From: VXYL01 sp965199875
GTDB taxonomy: Bacteria > Pseudomonadota > Gammaproteobacteria > Pseudomonadales > Azotimanducaceae
Assembly (NCBI GenBank): GCA_965199875.1
Contig: OZ241346.1
Coordinates: 2,356,001-2,420,000 of the forward strand
Direction: 5' to 3'
DNA length: 64,000 bases
Below, in pieces: positions 8,047 to 17,538 of the stretch (positions are counted from its first letter, which is position 1; every line of letters starts with the position of its first letter). A program made the position numbers and the translations under genes. The notes under the pieces were generated by a model that had not been told where the DNA came from, made no database searches, and worked only from the letters and a program-made list of their open reading frames with translations.

Positions 8047-11016
8047 CTAGAGCTTGAAGCGGATGCCCAGGTTGTAGCGCGGCCCTGCCTGTCCTGCGAA
8101 CAGCGTCTGCAACTCGTGCCGGCCATACACGTAGGTCGTCTGGTCCGTCAGGTTGAGGGCGTCCATGAACACCTGCACCCGGTCGCCGAACCAGTAGCTG
8201 GCGCTCAAGTCCAGCTGCTGGTAGGAGTCCACATGGGTCGGCGGCCCGGCGCCCACGTTGTTCTGCCCGGTTCCGGCAAGGAACGCATCGCGCCAGTTGT
8301 ACGCCAGGCGCACGCTGATGCCGTCCTTGTCGTAGAAGGCGATGACGTTCGCCGAGTCGCTAAGCCCGGTGAGCACGAACTGCTGCTCCAGGCTGAAGCT
8401 GTCGTAGCCGACGTCGGCATCGACGATGGTGGCGTTGACGATGGCGCCGAAGCCGCTCTCGCCGAAGTTGTGCTGGACGTTCACTTCCCAGCCCTTCATC
8501 GTCGCTTCTTCGATGTTCACCGGCACGGTGAGGTTGAAGGGCGACGCCGGATCCCGCCCGGCCACGCCGGCGATGACGCCGTTCTCGGCATCGACGCCCG
8601 GCTCGTCGGCGCGATTGGCCAGAATCCAGCTGTAGAGCACGCCGGAGTCGGCGCTGCCGGTGGCCGCCCGGGCGGCTTCCGCCAGCGGCCCGAGGCCTGG
8701 GTGCGGCAGGTCGAAGGTGGTCTCCACCACGGACGACGTGCCGATGAAGTTCTCCACGTCCTTCAAGAAATAGCCGACCGCGACGTAGCTGTCGTCGCCG
8801 TAGTAGAACTCGAAGGAAAAGTCCTGATTGCTCGACTCGAACGGCAGCAGGGCCGGATTGCCCCGGTTGCCGGTGCCGCCGCCCACCCGCACCGGGGAGG
8901 CGATGGTCACGCCGCCTTGGATGTCGCCGTAGTTCGGCCGGGTGATTGTTTCGCTGTAGGAGTAGCGCAGGACGATGTTGTCGGTGGCGTCCAGCTTGAG
9001 GTCGAAGTTCGGCAGGACGACGTCGTAGTCGCCGGTCAGCGACGTGAAGTCTCCCTCGGCCGCGCCCACCGGCGACAGCTCGTTGCCGGCGACCCAATCG
9101 AGCCCCGTATAGCGTGGCGACAACGCCGCCGAGGAGATGTCCGTCTGCTCGTAGCGCACGCCCAGGCGGACGTCCACGGGAAGTTCCAGCACGTCGGCTG
9201 CGAAGTTCGCTTGCACGTAGGCGGCAATGGATTCCTCGTTGGTGCGCCGGTCGGCGCTGTAGCGGCTGGACTTGCACAGGCCGGTGCCGCAGTCGCCCAT
9301 GTCCACCGCCATGAAGGTGGTCGCGTCGCCAGAGGCCATGAGCGCTTCGGTGCGCGCCACCAGTTCGCCCATGTCGAAGGTGTAGAAGGTGGTTTGGCGC
9401 CGCTCGTCGCCGCCGCCCGAGATCTGATCGAACGCCGAGCCGGCATCCGCCGGCGTCAGGATGTCGGCGATCGCGCCGGGTTGGCTGACGCCGCCCCAGG
9501 CGTCGCGCTGCACCACCGCCCCGGCGGCGCGGTTGTCCACTTCGGTCAGCTGCACGCCGAAGTCGACATTCTCCACGAAGGACACGTCGAAGTCGTAGGT
9601 GCCGCTCAGCCGCGTCTGCGTGATGTTCATCTTGGAGAAGTCGTTCGCGAACACGCTGCCGGTGACGATCATGTCGTTCGGATCCAGGGTGTTGTTCAGC
9701 GTGAGTTCGAGAACCGGCAGTTCGTGCCCGAAATAGCCGGTGGTCTTGTCCCGGGAGAATGCCGCCGTGGAGAGCAGCGCCGAGTTGCCGAACGGGCTGT
9801 TCGGCTTGCGGTCGGCGTCGGAGTCGTGGTGGTCGAACTCCAGCGACAGCCGCTCGTTGACGTCCCAGAGCAGATTCAGCCCAAGCGCGCCGTTCTGCGC
9901 CCGCCAGGCGTCCTGTCCGCCGCCCATCGAGTAGTCGCTGTTGGCGGAGTTCTCGGTGTACACGAGGGGCGTCGCCTGGGGGCCGTCGTTCCAGATCGTC
10001 TCCTGGCCGCCGAAGTTGAACCATGCGGACAGGTTGCTGTAGCTGCGCGTCAGCTCCACCTCGGAATAGGTGTAGTCCAACATGACTTGAATCTGTTCCG
10101 TGGCCTGCACTTGCAGCGTCAGCTGGCCGTTGGTGCGCACCCGCTCGTACTCGGCCAGCTCGTAGCCGATGCTCTGCGGCACGGAATACAGGTCGCCAGC
10201 GCCTGGGCGGTTCACCTGGTTGGCGTCGCTGGCCGGCGGGATGCCGCCCCACTCGGCGCGACCCTCGGCGCATCCCCAGCAGTTGTGGACTTCGCCTGGG
10301 AAGGTGCGCCAACCGCCCACGCTGGCGGTGTTGGCGCCGTTGTTGCGGTCTTGCCGCACGGCGCTCAAGGCGATGCCCACCCGGTCGTCGCTGAAGGTGG
10401 TCGAGAACAGCGCCGAAACTTCGGGCGTGAAGCCGTCGCCTTCCTCGGTGGAGGTGTCGTGCAGACCGCTGCCAGCGACCGTGAACTGCGTCCCCGGAGA
10501 TTCCAGCGGGCGCGTGGAGCGGATGTTCAGCGTTGCGCCGATGCCGCCAGTGGGCACGTCCGCCTGCCCGGTCTTGTACACCTCAACGGCGCTGATGCCC
10601 TCGGCGGCGAGATTGCCGAAGTCGAAGGAGCGCCCAAGGCCGCTGCTGGTTGGCATCTGCCGGCCGTTCAGCAGCACGAGATTGAAGTCCGGCCCGAAGC
10701 CGCGCACGGTGACCCGAGCGCCTTCGCCGCGCTCCCGATCGATGGATACGCCGGTGATGCGTTGCAGGGATTCGGCCAGGTTGCTGTCCGGGAAGTCGCC
10801 GATGTCCTCGGCGGTGATGGCGTCCACCACGCCGTCCCGCGTACGCTTCAAGTCCATCGAGTTCTTGAGGCTTTGGCGGATTCCGTAGACCACCAGTTCC
10901 TCGTCGGCATCCGCTCCGGCGGCGGCATCGTCTTCCTGCGCATAGGCCGCGGTGCCGCCTACGGCGATGGACACCGCGACGGCAAGGCGGGTCTTCCTGA
11001 AAGGTCGATCGGGCAT
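8047..11016 (-). CDS. TonB-dependent outer-membrane receptor
   Basis: 989 residues. Imports a substrate across the outer membrane using TonB/ExbBD energy. The N-terminus has a basic stretch and hydrophobic core ending in AYAQ (signal peptide, cleavage near residue 27), then ELVVYGIRQSLKNSMD as a TonB-box/plug beginning. The plug is seen in DFPDSNLAESLQRITGVSI and GARVTVRGFGPDFNLVLLNG. The rest is the repetitive aromatic beta-barrel with a terminal RYNLGIRFKL typical of outer-membrane insertion. It lies first in an operon with the halogenase gene. Ligand unknown; the plug-barrel type is the one usually grouped with carbohydrate- or aromatic-uptake receptors in alpha- and gammaproteobacteria. 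Confidence 0.93.
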   Translation of the reverse strand: MPDRPFRKTRLAVAVSIAVGGTAAYAQEDDAAAGADADEELVVYGIRQSLKNSMDLKRTRDGVVDAITAEDIGDFPDSNLAESLQRITGVSIDRERGEGARVTVRGFGPDFNLVLLNGRQMPTSSGLGRSFDFGNLAAEGISAVEVYKTGQADVPTGGIGATLNIRSTRPLESPGTQFTVAGSGLHDTSTEEGDGFTPEVSALFSTTFSDDRVGIALSAVRQDRNNGANTASVGGWRTFPGEVHNCWGCAEGRAEWGGIPPASDANQVNRPGAGDLYSVPQSIGYELAEYERVRTNGQLTLQVQATEQIQVMLDYTYSEVELTRSYSNLSAWFNFGGQETIWNDGPQATPLVYTENSANSDYSMGGGQDAWRAQNGALGLNLLWDVNERLSLEFDHHDSDADRKPNSPFGNSALLSTAAFSRDKTTGYFGHELPVLELTLNNTLDPNDMIVTGSVFANDFSKMNITQTRLSGTYDFDVSFVENVDFGVQLTEVDNRAAGAVVQRDAWGGVSQPGAIADILTPADAGSAFDQISGGGDERRQTTFYTFDMGELVARTEALMASGDATTFMAVDMGDCGTGLCKSSRYSADRRTNEESIAAYVQANFAADVLELPVDVRLGVRYEQTDISSAALSPRYTGLDWVAGNELSPVGAAEGDFTSLTGDYDVVLPNFDLKLDATDNIVLRYSYSETITRPNYGDIQGGVTIASPVRVGGGTGNRGNPALLPFESSNQDFSFEFYYGDDSYVAVGYFLKDVENFIGTSSVVETTFDLPHPGLGPLAEAARAATGSADSGVLYSWILANRADEPGVDAENGVIAGVAGRDPASPFNLTVPVNIEEATMKGWEVNVQHNFGESGFGAIVNATIVDADVGYDSFSLEQQFVLTGLSDSANVIAFYDKDGISVRLAYNWRDAFLAGTGQNNVGAGPPTHVDSYQQLDLSASYWFGDRVQVFMDALNLTDQTTYVYGRHELQTLFAGQAGPRYNLGIRFKL

Positions 11017-11095
11017 TCGCTGGCACCTCCGCCGTCCGCCGCCGCTTCGCTTATGGCATCCCCTGCGGCAACACCGGCTGCCTCAAGCCGGCTCC

Positions 11096-11112
11096 GTAAC
11101 AACTTGTAACAA
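11096..11112 (-). promoter_or_regulatory. Candidate operator upstream of the receptor gene
   Basis: GTAACAA occurs twice at a 10-base period (11096-11102 and 11106-11112), and the second copy is part of the palindrome TTGTAACAA (11104-11112). The site is about 80 bases before the receptor start, where a promoter is expected. Position and symmetry are seen; binding by a regulator is inference. Confidence 0.3.
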
Positions 11113-11201
11113 TAGTTGGCGAAGGGCGTGGCTGTCAACGCCCAAGTGCGCCCGATTATCGATCGCGCCGCGCCGGAAACACGTTGGCAAAGCGGGTGGG
11201 C

Positions 11202-12908
11202 CTAGGCAGCCAGCGGGCCGCGCAGCAGCCTGCCGGGCAGCGCTCCGGTGGGCTCGTTGTCCAGCAGCAGCACTTCGCCGTTCACCACGGTGGCGCGAAG
11301 CCCCCTCGCCGTCTGCTTGAAGCGTTTCGCGCCGGCCGGCAGGTCGTGGACGATCTCCGGCATGTTCGGGGCGATGGCGCATGGGTCGAACACCGTCACG
11401 TCGGCGGCCATGCCGAGGCGCAGCAGGCCGCGGTCGTGCAGGCCCCAGCGGCTGGCGGGTTCGGAGGTCACCAGGCGCACGGCTTCCTCCAAGGTCAGCG
11501 CCTGGCGCTCGCGCACCCACTGGCTGAAGACGTTGGTTTGCAGCGAACTGTCCATGATCTGCGAGACGTGGGCGCCGGAGTCGGAGAACGTCACCACCGA
11601 GTGCGGATGTTTCATCATCTCGATGACGTCGTCGTCGTTCTCGTTGTTGATGGGCATGCGGAAGATGGTCTTGAAGTGTTCCTCCAAGGCCAGTTCGATG
11701 AACAGCTGCGCCGGCGCCACGCCGCGCTGCTTCGCCAGCCGAGCGACGCTTTCGTCCTTGCCTTCGGTGCCGCGCATGACGAACACCCAGTTCCAGTCCG
11801 GAGGATTCACGGTGCTGCCGTAGCGCTGCCGGTGGCGTTCGCTGGGATTGCTGGCCACTTCCACCAGCTGCGCCTTGAGTTCGGGGTCGGCGAACCTGGC
11901 CTTCTGCTCGGCGAGCGGCAGCTGGCGGACTTCCCGCCAGACGTCCCAGGTGTCGAAGGGCAGGTGGGATTCGAAAGTGTAGAGGACGTTCAGCGAACGC
12001 GAATGAACCTGCGCGAACATGCGCCCGCCAGCGGCGGCGACATCGTCCAGCAAGGCCAGGTAGCGACGCCACACTTCCGGCGCGCGACGGTTGGCGAACA
12101 GGCCCCAGGTGACCGGCACACCGGTTTCCACGGCCAAGGATTTCAGACGCTGGTGGTAGTCGTCGATGCGTTCCGGGTCCCGGCCCACGGCTTCGCCGGC
12201 GATCTCGAACATGCCGGCGCCGGTGCGGCCGACGGCGGCGACAATGGCGCGCACTTCGTCCCAGGCGGCAACCCTGCTGGCCACGGGCTTGTGGTCGGAC
12301 GTCTGGTGGTTCGGCGAACGCGACGTGGTGAAGCCCATGGCGCCGGCGCGCACCGCTTCTTCGGCCAGCGCGGCCATGCGCTGCACGTCCTCTTCGCTGG
12401 CCTCTTCCTCGAAGGCGCGCTGCCCCATGACGTAGGTGCGCAGCGCCGAGTGGCCGATGTAGCCCGCGTAGTTGATGCCCTTCGGCACGTCGTCCAGCGC
12501 GTCCAGGTAATCGGGGTAGCTCTCCCAGCGCCAGCGGATGCCGGCCAGCATGGCTTCCCGGGCGATGTCCTCGGCGCGTTCCAGATTGCGGAACACCAGG
12601 TCGGCCTCGGCTTCCCGGCAGGGCGCCAGGGTGAAGCCGCAGTTGCCCATGACGACGCTGGTGACGCCGTGGTAGCAGGAGCAGGAGCCGAGCGCGTCCC
12701 AGAACACCTGCGCGTCCATGTGCGTATGGCCGTCCACGAAGCCCGGCGCGACGACGTGGCCCTCGGCGTCCAGGGTTTGCGCGGCCTTCTCGGCGATGCG
12801 TCCGATGGCGGCGATGCGGCCGTCGCGGATGCCGACGTCCGCGCGATAGCCAGGAGCGCCGGTGCCATCCACTACCAGGCCGTTCTCGATCACCAGGTCA
12901 TAGGCCAT
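11202..12908 (-). CDS. N-acyl-D-amino-acid deacylase-type amidohydrolase
   Basis: 568 residues from ATG 12908 (purine-rich GAGGGGGAAGC just upstream). Members hydrolyse N-acyl-D-amino acids or related amides with a metal centre in a TIM barrel. Visible features: the composite beta-sandwich start MAYDLVIENGLVVDGTG, metal ligands HTHMD (His61, His63), the VVMGNCGFTLAPC segment (Cys90) characteristic of the D-aminoacylase group, SRSPNH around residue 185, and FSDSGAH near the C-terminal part supplying the catalytic aspartate. The longer frame to 13025 overlaps the divergent gene and is not favoured. Substrate cannot be told from sequence; bacteria often carry several paralogues. Confidence 0.88.
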   Translation of the reverse strand: MAYDLVIENGLVVDGTGAPGYRADVGIRDGRIAAIGRIAEKAAQTLDAEGHVVAPGFVDGHTHMDAQVFWDALGSCSCYHGVTSVVMGNCGFTLAPCREAEADLVFRNLERAEDIAREAMLAGIRWRWESYPDYLDALDDVPKGINYAGYIGHSALRTYVMGQRAFEEEASEEDVQRMAALAEEAVRAGAMGFTTSRSPNHQTSDHKPVASRVAAWDEVRAIVAAVGRTGAGMFEIAGEAVGRDPERIDDYHQRLKSLAVETGVPVTWGLFANRRAPEVWRRYLALLDDVAAAGGRMFAQVHSRSLNVLYTFESHLPFDTWDVWREVRQLPLAEQKARFADPELKAQLVEVASNPSERHRQRYGSTVNPPDWNWVFVMRGTEGKDESVARLAKQRGVAPAQLFIELALEEHFKTIFRMPINNENDDDVIEMMKHPHSVVTFSDSGAHVSQIMDSSLQTNVFSQWVRERQALTLEEAVRLVTSEPASRWGLHDRGLLRLGMAADVTVFDPCAIAPNMPEIVHDLPAGAKRFKQTARGLRATVVNGEVLLLDNEPTGALPGRLLRGPLAA

Positions 12909-13014
12909 GCTTCCCCCTCGGAGTTGTCGGCGGTCGCCGTGTTCGCCGCGACCGCTTACCATACACGATGTCGCACTTGGCCTCGTGGCCGGCAAGCGAA
13001 CAGGCAAACAGCAA

Positions 13015-14307
13015 ATGCAACGCAACTACCCGGAAATCGCCCTGCACGTGCCGACGCTGCTGCTGCCGAAGCCGAGCGTGCCGTTGGCCTCGTGGTCGGT
13101 GATCGCCTGCGATCAGCACACTTCGCAGCCGGCCTACTGGCAGGAGACCCGGCGGCTGGCCGGCAACCATCCTTCCACGCTGCATCTCGTGCTGCCCGAG
13201 GCGGAACTGGGCAGCAACGCCGATCGGGACGCGGCGATTGCCGCCATCAACCAGCGCATGCGCGAATACGCGGAAGACGTGCTGGTGGCCATGCCGCCGG
13301 GCTTCATGCTGGTGGAACGCACCCTCGGCAGCGTGGCGCGAAGGGGACTGGTGGTGGCGCTGGATCTGGAATGTTTCGACTATCGGGCCGGCGCCCGGAC
13401 TCTCGTCCGCAGCACCGAAGGCACGGACAGGACGCGGCTGCCGGCGCGCGCCGCGGTGCGCCGCCACGCGCTCTTGGAAACGCCGCACATCATGGTGCTC
13501 GTCGACGATCCCGAGCGTTCGGTCATCGAACCGCTGTTTGCGCAGGACTGGCCGCCAGCCTACGACTTCGAGCTCATGCAAGGCGGCGGACGGGTGCGCG
13601 GCTGGCACGTCGCCGATGCCGAGGCCATCTCCGCCACGGCCGCCGCCATTGCCGCCCTGCGCCGAGGCGAACCGCCGCTGGCCTACGCCATGGGCGACGG
13701 CAACCACTCCTTCGCCGCGGCGAAGACGGTGTGGGAGGAACTGAAGGCCGAGGGCGCCGCAGCGGAGCATCCGGGACGCTACGCGCTGGTGGAACTGGTG
13801 AACGTCCACGACGACGCGCTGCACTTCGACGCCATCCATCGCCTGGCCACCGGCGTCGATCCGGCGGCGTTGCTACGGGCGATGGCCGATCACTTCGCCG
13901 CGGACGGTTTCGAGCGACATGCCTTCGCCAACCGCGACCGCTGGCTGGCCGCTTGCCGCGGCAAGCCGGCCTCCGGGCATCGGCTGCCCTACATCATCCA
14001 GGACGAATACGGCCTGGTGGTGATCGCCAACCCTCGCTGGCAACTGCCGACGGCAACGTTGCAGCACTTCCTCGACGAATACCTGCCGGGCGTCGCCGGC
14101 GCGGAACTCGACTACATCCACGGCGACGAGACCCTCGCCGAACTCTGCGCCGCGCCAGGGCGCGCCGGCTTTCTGCTGCCAGCGATGGACAAGCACGACC
14201 TGTTCGCAACCGTCGCCAGGGACGGCGCAACGCCGCGCAAGACCTTCTCCCTCGGCGAGGCGCACGAGAAGCGCTACTACCTGGAGTGCCGGCGCATCCA
14301 GCCTTGA
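13015..14307 (+). CDS. DUF1015 family protein
   Basis: 430 residues from ATG 13015, divergent from the amidohydrolase gene. The sequence contains the family hallmark GDGNHSFAAAK around residue 225 and the end LGEAHEKRYYLECRRIQP. DUF1015 proteins are widespread in bacteria and are annotated as uncharacterised, sometimes as possible kinases or HTH-associated proteins; no catalytic role is established to my knowledge. No signal peptide or membrane helix. The earlier in-frame start (12907) would overlap the neighbouring gene and has no ribosome-binding site. Confidence 0.8.
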   Translation: MQRNYPEIALHVPTLLLPKPSVPLASWSVIACDQHTSQPAYWQETRRLAGNHPSTLHLVLPEAELGSNADRDAAIAAINQRMREYAEDVLVAMPPGFMLVERTLGSVARRGLVVALDLECFDYRAGARTLVRSTEGTDRTRLPARAAVRRHALLETPHIMVLVDDPERSVIEPLFAQDWPPAYDFELMQGGGRVRGWHVADAEAISATAAAIAALRRGEPPLAYAMGDGNHSFAAAKTVWEELKAEGAAAEHPGRYALVELVNVHDDALHFDAIHRLATGVDPAALLRAMADHFAADGFERHAFANRDRWLAACRGKPASGHRLPYIIQDEYGLVVIANPRWQLPTATLQHFLDEYLPGVAGAELDYIHGDETLAELCAAPGRAGFLLPAMDKHDLFATVARDGATPRKTFSLGEAHEKRYYLECRRIQP

Positions 14308-14331
14308 TCGCCATGGTGCGCGACCGGCCGC

Positions 14332-14937
14332 ATGGCAAAGGCAAGGCAAGGGCAAGGTAGAGGTAAGGACGTCTTGTTCGCCAATTCCGAAGTCCCCATC
14401 GACGCGCTGCCGAGCGCCGAGCGTCTGCATTGGCAGGCGCTGGACTCGCGCTACGTGCTGCGTCTGCAAGTGCAAAGCCTGCTGCTCGTCGGCTTTGCGC
14501 TGCCAGCGCTTGCCGCAGGGCACTACCTCGTCGTCGCCGTGGCCGAAGAGAACGTGCCCTTGGCCGTGCAGATCGGGGCGTGGGCCTTGTTCGCCGTGGC
14601 GAGTGCCTGGTTGCTGGTCTGGCCGGCCTTGGACGTGCCGAAGCGCGGCTTCGCGCTGCGCGACAAGGACATCGTCTACAAGCACGGCGTGCTGTGGCGT
14701 TCGGTGAAGGCGGTGCCGTTCAACCGCGTGCAGCACGCCGCCACCGGCAGCGGACCGCTGGATCGCCGCTTCGGCCTGGCGACGCTGACCGTGTTCACCG
14801 CCGGAGGCAGCGGCGGCGACCTGCGCGTGCCGGGCTTGAACCGCGAACTCGCCGAACGCCTGCGCGGCTACGTGATCGATCGAGTGCGCCACGACGTCGA
14901 GGGCGGCGAGGATGCCAAGGCCGTCGGCGCAACCTGA
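14332..14937 (+). CDS. YdbS-like membrane protein with bacterial PH domain
   Basis: 201 residues. Two hydrophobic helices (about residues 47-70 and 78-97) are followed by a bPH2 domain (FALRDKDIVYKHGVLWRSVKAVPFNRVQH, then RRFGLATLTVFTAG). This is the architecture of YdbS. The next gene is the larger YdbT-like partner, the usual pairing. The start is uncertain: a TTG at 14374 is preceded by GAGGTAAGG, and the first 14 residues of the longer form are low complexity. Role in the cell is not established beyond membrane localisation. Confidence 0.85.
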   Translation: MAKARQGQGRGKDVLFANSEVPIDALPSAERLHWQALDSRYVLRLQVQSLLLVGFALPALAAGHYLVVAVAEENVPLAVQIGAWALFAVASAWLLVWPALDVPKRGFALRDKDIVYKHGVLWRSVKAVPFNRVQHAATGSGPLDRRFGLATLTVFTAGGSGGDLRVPGLNRELAERLRGYVIDRVRHDVEGGEDAKAVGAT

Positions 14938-14970
14938 CGGCGCCCCGTTGGGCGAGGCGCGGCAGGCAGC

Positions 14971-16521
14971 ATGACCGACGTCGACCCGCAACCACGGCCA
15001 TCGCCCCAGGTCGCCGCGCGCCCGCCGACCTGGCAGCGCAGTTCGCCCTTTGCCGCGCTGTTCTTCCTGGGCCACATCACCAAGGCCCTGGTTGGCAACC
15101 TGCAAAGCCTGGCCGGCACGTCGGTGATGCTGGTGGCGTTGGCGCAGAAGTCGCCGCTGTACGCCCTGCTGGCCGCCATCGGCATCTTCGCGCTGAGCGT
15201 GCTGGCCGCGGTGCTGCGCTACTGGCACTTTCGCTTCCACTTGGACGAACGCGGCGTGCGCATCCGCCAGGGCGTGTTCAAGAAGACCGAGCTGGACGTG
15301 CAGTTCCAGCGCATCCAGGGCATCCACGTCGAACAGTCGCTGATCTACCGCTGGCTCGGCCTGGTGACGGTGAGTTTCGACACCGCCGGTTCTTCCGCGC
15401 AGGAAGGCCATCTGCCGGCGGTGACCCGGCCGTTCGCGGACGCCCTGCGAAAGCGCGTCGAGGACCAGCGCCGGCCAGCGGATGCGGAGACCGAGGCGCC
15501 GAAGCCGCCCGACGCTCTGCTTGCGCTCGACCATCGGGACATGCTGCGCATCGCCCTCACCGATCCCAGCGTGCTGGTGGGCTTGGCGTTTCTGGGGGTG
15601 CTGGGGCAGTACTACGGCGACGCCACGGAGGGCCTGGCCAAGTGGGCGGTGGAGCAAGCGACGGCGGAAATCGCCGCATCGCCCTCGGCGGTTCTTGCCA
15701 TCGCCATCGCCGGCTTGCTGCTGGTGGTGCTGGCGGTGTTTCTGCTGCTGGCTCTGGCTTCGGCCTTCCTGCGCTTCCACGACTTCAGACTGTTCCGGGA
15801 AGGCACGGCATTCCGTTCGCAAAGCGGCTTGCTGACGCGCAAGGAAGTCGTGGTGGAGCGCGACAAGATCCAGCAAGTACATCTGGCGCAGGGCTTGCCG
15901 ATGCGGCTCTTCCATCGCTACCGCTTGCGCGCGCTGCCGGCGCGAAGCGGCGGCGCGGCGGCCCAGGGCGGCGAGGCGGCCGGTACCCAGGCCCTGCACG
16001 TTCCGTTGCTGCCGGGCGACACCGCGGAAGCGCTGCGTGCGGAGATGTTCGGCGGCGAAGGACGGCAGCTGCACACGCTGCCAACGGGACCCTTCGCCAG
16101 CATCTCGCCGCAATACGTTCGAGCTCGAGTGCTGGCGTTCGGCGTGGCGCCGGCCTTGCTGGCCACGGCGGTTGCCACGGCGGTCGCCGGCGTGGTTGGA
16201 CTGCTGTGCCTGGCTTGGGTGGTTCCCGCAGCGCTGGTTGCCTGGCAAAGCTGGCGGCGGTGGGGATACGTGGTCGACGACGACGGCATGGCCTGCCGTT
16301 CGGGCCTGCTCGGCTACCGCGTGCAAGCCTTTCTGTTCCGCAAGATCCAGGCCGTGGCGATCAGCCGTTCGCCCATGCAGCGCCGTGCCGGCTTGGCGAC
16401 GCTGCGCGTGCAACTGGCTTGCGGGCCGCTGACGCTGCCCTTCATCGACCACGCCACGGCGTGCCGGTTGCGCGACACCATGCTCTACAAGGCGGAATCC
16501 AGCCGCCTGCCGTGGCACTGA
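14971..16521 (+). CDS. YdbT-like membrane protein with repeated bacterial PH domains
   Basis: 516 residues. Three copies of a unit made of a helical hairpin plus a bPH2 domain can be seen: the first with FHLDERGVRIRQGVFKKTE, the second with FREGTAFRSQSGLLTRKEVV, the third with VVDDDGMACRSGLLGYRVQA. This matches YdbT. It follows the YdbS-like gene by 33 bases and is presumably cotranscribed. In Bacillus the YdbS/YdbT pair has been linked to resistance against sublancin-type bacteriocins; no such role is known here. Confidence 0.87.
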   Translation: MTDVDPQPRPSPQVAARPPTWQRSSPFAALFFLGHITKALVGNLQSLAGTSVMLVALAQKSPLYALLAAIGIFALSVLAAVLRYWHFRFHLDERGVRIRQGVFKKTELDVQFQRIQGIHVEQSLIYRWLGLVTVSFDTAGSSAQEGHLPAVTRPFADALRKRVEDQRRPADAETEAPKPPDALLALDHRDMLRIALTDPSVLVGLAFLGVLGQYYGDATEGLAKWAVEQATAEIAASPSAVLAIAIAGLLLVVLAVFLLLALASAFLRFHDFRLFREGTAFRSQSGLLTRKEVVVERDKIQQVHLAQGLPMRLFHRYRLRALPARSGGAAAQGGEAAGTQALHVPLLPGDTAEALRAEMFGGEGRQLHTLPTGPFASISPQYVRARVLAFGVAPALLATAVATAVAGVVGLLCLAWVVPAALVAWQSWRRWGYVVDDDGMACRSGLLGYRVQAFLFRKIQAVAISRSPMQRRAGLATLRVQLACGPLTLPFIDHATACRLRDTMLYKAESSRLPWH

Positions 16522-16547
16522 GCCCTGCCCGTGCCTCGAACGAAAGG

Positions 16548-16982
16548 TCAGGCCGGTTCCGCGATGAACACCGGTATGGTGCGCGAAGTCTTGTTGCGGT
16601 ATTCCTCGTAGGGCGGAAACGCCTCGACGCACAACGCCCAGACGCGCTCGCGTTCCGCCGCGTTCTGCACTTCGCGCACGCGCATGGCGAACACCTCGGT
16701 GGCGTCGCGGATTTCAACCTCGGCGTTGGCGCGCAGGTTGTACACCCACACCGGATTCTTCGGCGCACCGCCTTGGGAACCCACCAGCACGTAGTTGTCG
16801 CCGTCCTTGACGCGCATCAGCGGCGTCTTGCGGATGGCGCCGGTCTTGTTGCCGGTATGGGTGACGATGACGCACGGCAGGCCGGTTTCGAGCAGCGTCG
16901 TGCCCTCGGTGCCGCCGCTGCCCTCGTAGCGTTCCACATGCTCGCGCACCCACTGCACCGGCGTTGGTATGTACTCTGCCAT
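16548..16982 (-). CDS. Ddn-type deazaflavin (F420)-dependent nitroreductase family protein
   Basis: 144 residues, usual length for this split-barrel family. Recognisable segments are LLETGLPCVIVTHTGNKTGAIRKTPLM, which corresponds to the TTTGRKSG-type phosphate-binding loop of Ddn proteins, and GSQGGAPKNPVWVYNLRANAEVEI. Family members reduce substrates with F420H2, though some bind other flavins. Occurrence outside Actinobacteria and Chloroflexota is known. It is convergent with the YdbT-like gene. No F420 biosynthesis gene is in the window, so cofactor use is not confirmed. Confidence 0.87.
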   Translation of the reverse strand: MAEYIPTPVQWVREHVERYEGSGGTEGTTLLETGLPCVIVTHTGNKTGAIRKTPLMRVKDGDNYVLVGSQGGAPKNPVWVYNLRANAEVEIRDATEVFAMRVREVQNAAERERVWALCVEAFPPYEEYRNKTSRTIPVFIAEPA

Positions 16983-17257
16983 TGCTGCTCCTCGTGGAAT
17001 TGGCCGGGCGCTCGCCTAGCCTTCCGCGGCAGTCTAGCAAACCCCGGCAGGGCGGTTGGCAAGGGCACTCGGGCACGTCATGCCGGCCCGGCCCAAGCGG
17101 TATGCCCACCGACTGAGCGTCACTGCCCGAGTCCGTCGCACCCTCAGCTACAAACGGCCTTTGCCCGCAGGAAGCCCACCCGTGGTTCAATGCGCCGGCG
17201 GCGCGGCGGCAAGTCAATGGCAGGCCGCAGCGGCAATCTTGATCTTGGAGAGAGGTC

Positions 17258-17533
17258 ATGGCATCGAAGATGTACGCCATCGTTCTGGACGCTCCCGAAC
17301 CGGAGGTGGAGGCGCGTCTAAAGCAGCACTACGGCAACGTGTTCAAGCACACGGACACGTTTCTCCTCGTCGTCGGCAACGTCAACGATGTGTCGGAGGA
17401 TATCGCCGTGGCAGCTGGAATAAAGGGCGAACGACGGCGCACCAGTGGAGTGGTCTTCAGGCTCAACGGCGGTTATTCGGGTTTCACGAAGCGAACGTTG
17501 TGGGAGTGGCTCAATGACGTCGCGGAGAACTAA
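17258..17533 (+). CDS. Small hypothetical protein, first of a two-gene unit
   Basis: 91 residues, preceded by GGAGAGAGG eight bases before the ATG. The pattern of alternating strands and helices (MYAIVLDAPEPEVEARLKQH, then DTFLLVVGNVNDVSEDIAVAAGI and WEWLNDVAE) suggests a compact alpha/beta fold of ferredoxin-like size. No membrane segment or catalytic motif. It is separated by 5 bases from a coiled-coil membrane protein gene, so the two probably form an operon. I do not recognise the family with certainty. Confidence 0.65.
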   Translation: MASKMYAIVLDAPEPEVEARLKQHYGNVFKHTDTFLLVVGNVNDVSEDIAVAAGIKGERRRTSGVVFRLNGGYSGFTKRTLWEWLNDVAEN

Positions 17534-17538
17534 GGGCC

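Noticed and set aside
7267..11109. A 1280-residue plus-strand frame opposite the receptor and halogenase genes
   Set aside because: It is the antisense of two well-supported genes; its His/Arg/Gly/Val-rich composition is the usual shadow of GC-rich coding DNA and it has no motif.
13873..16632. A 919-residue minus-strand frame
   Set aside because: Antisense of the DUF1015 and PH-domain genes, Gln/Arg/His-rich without any domain.
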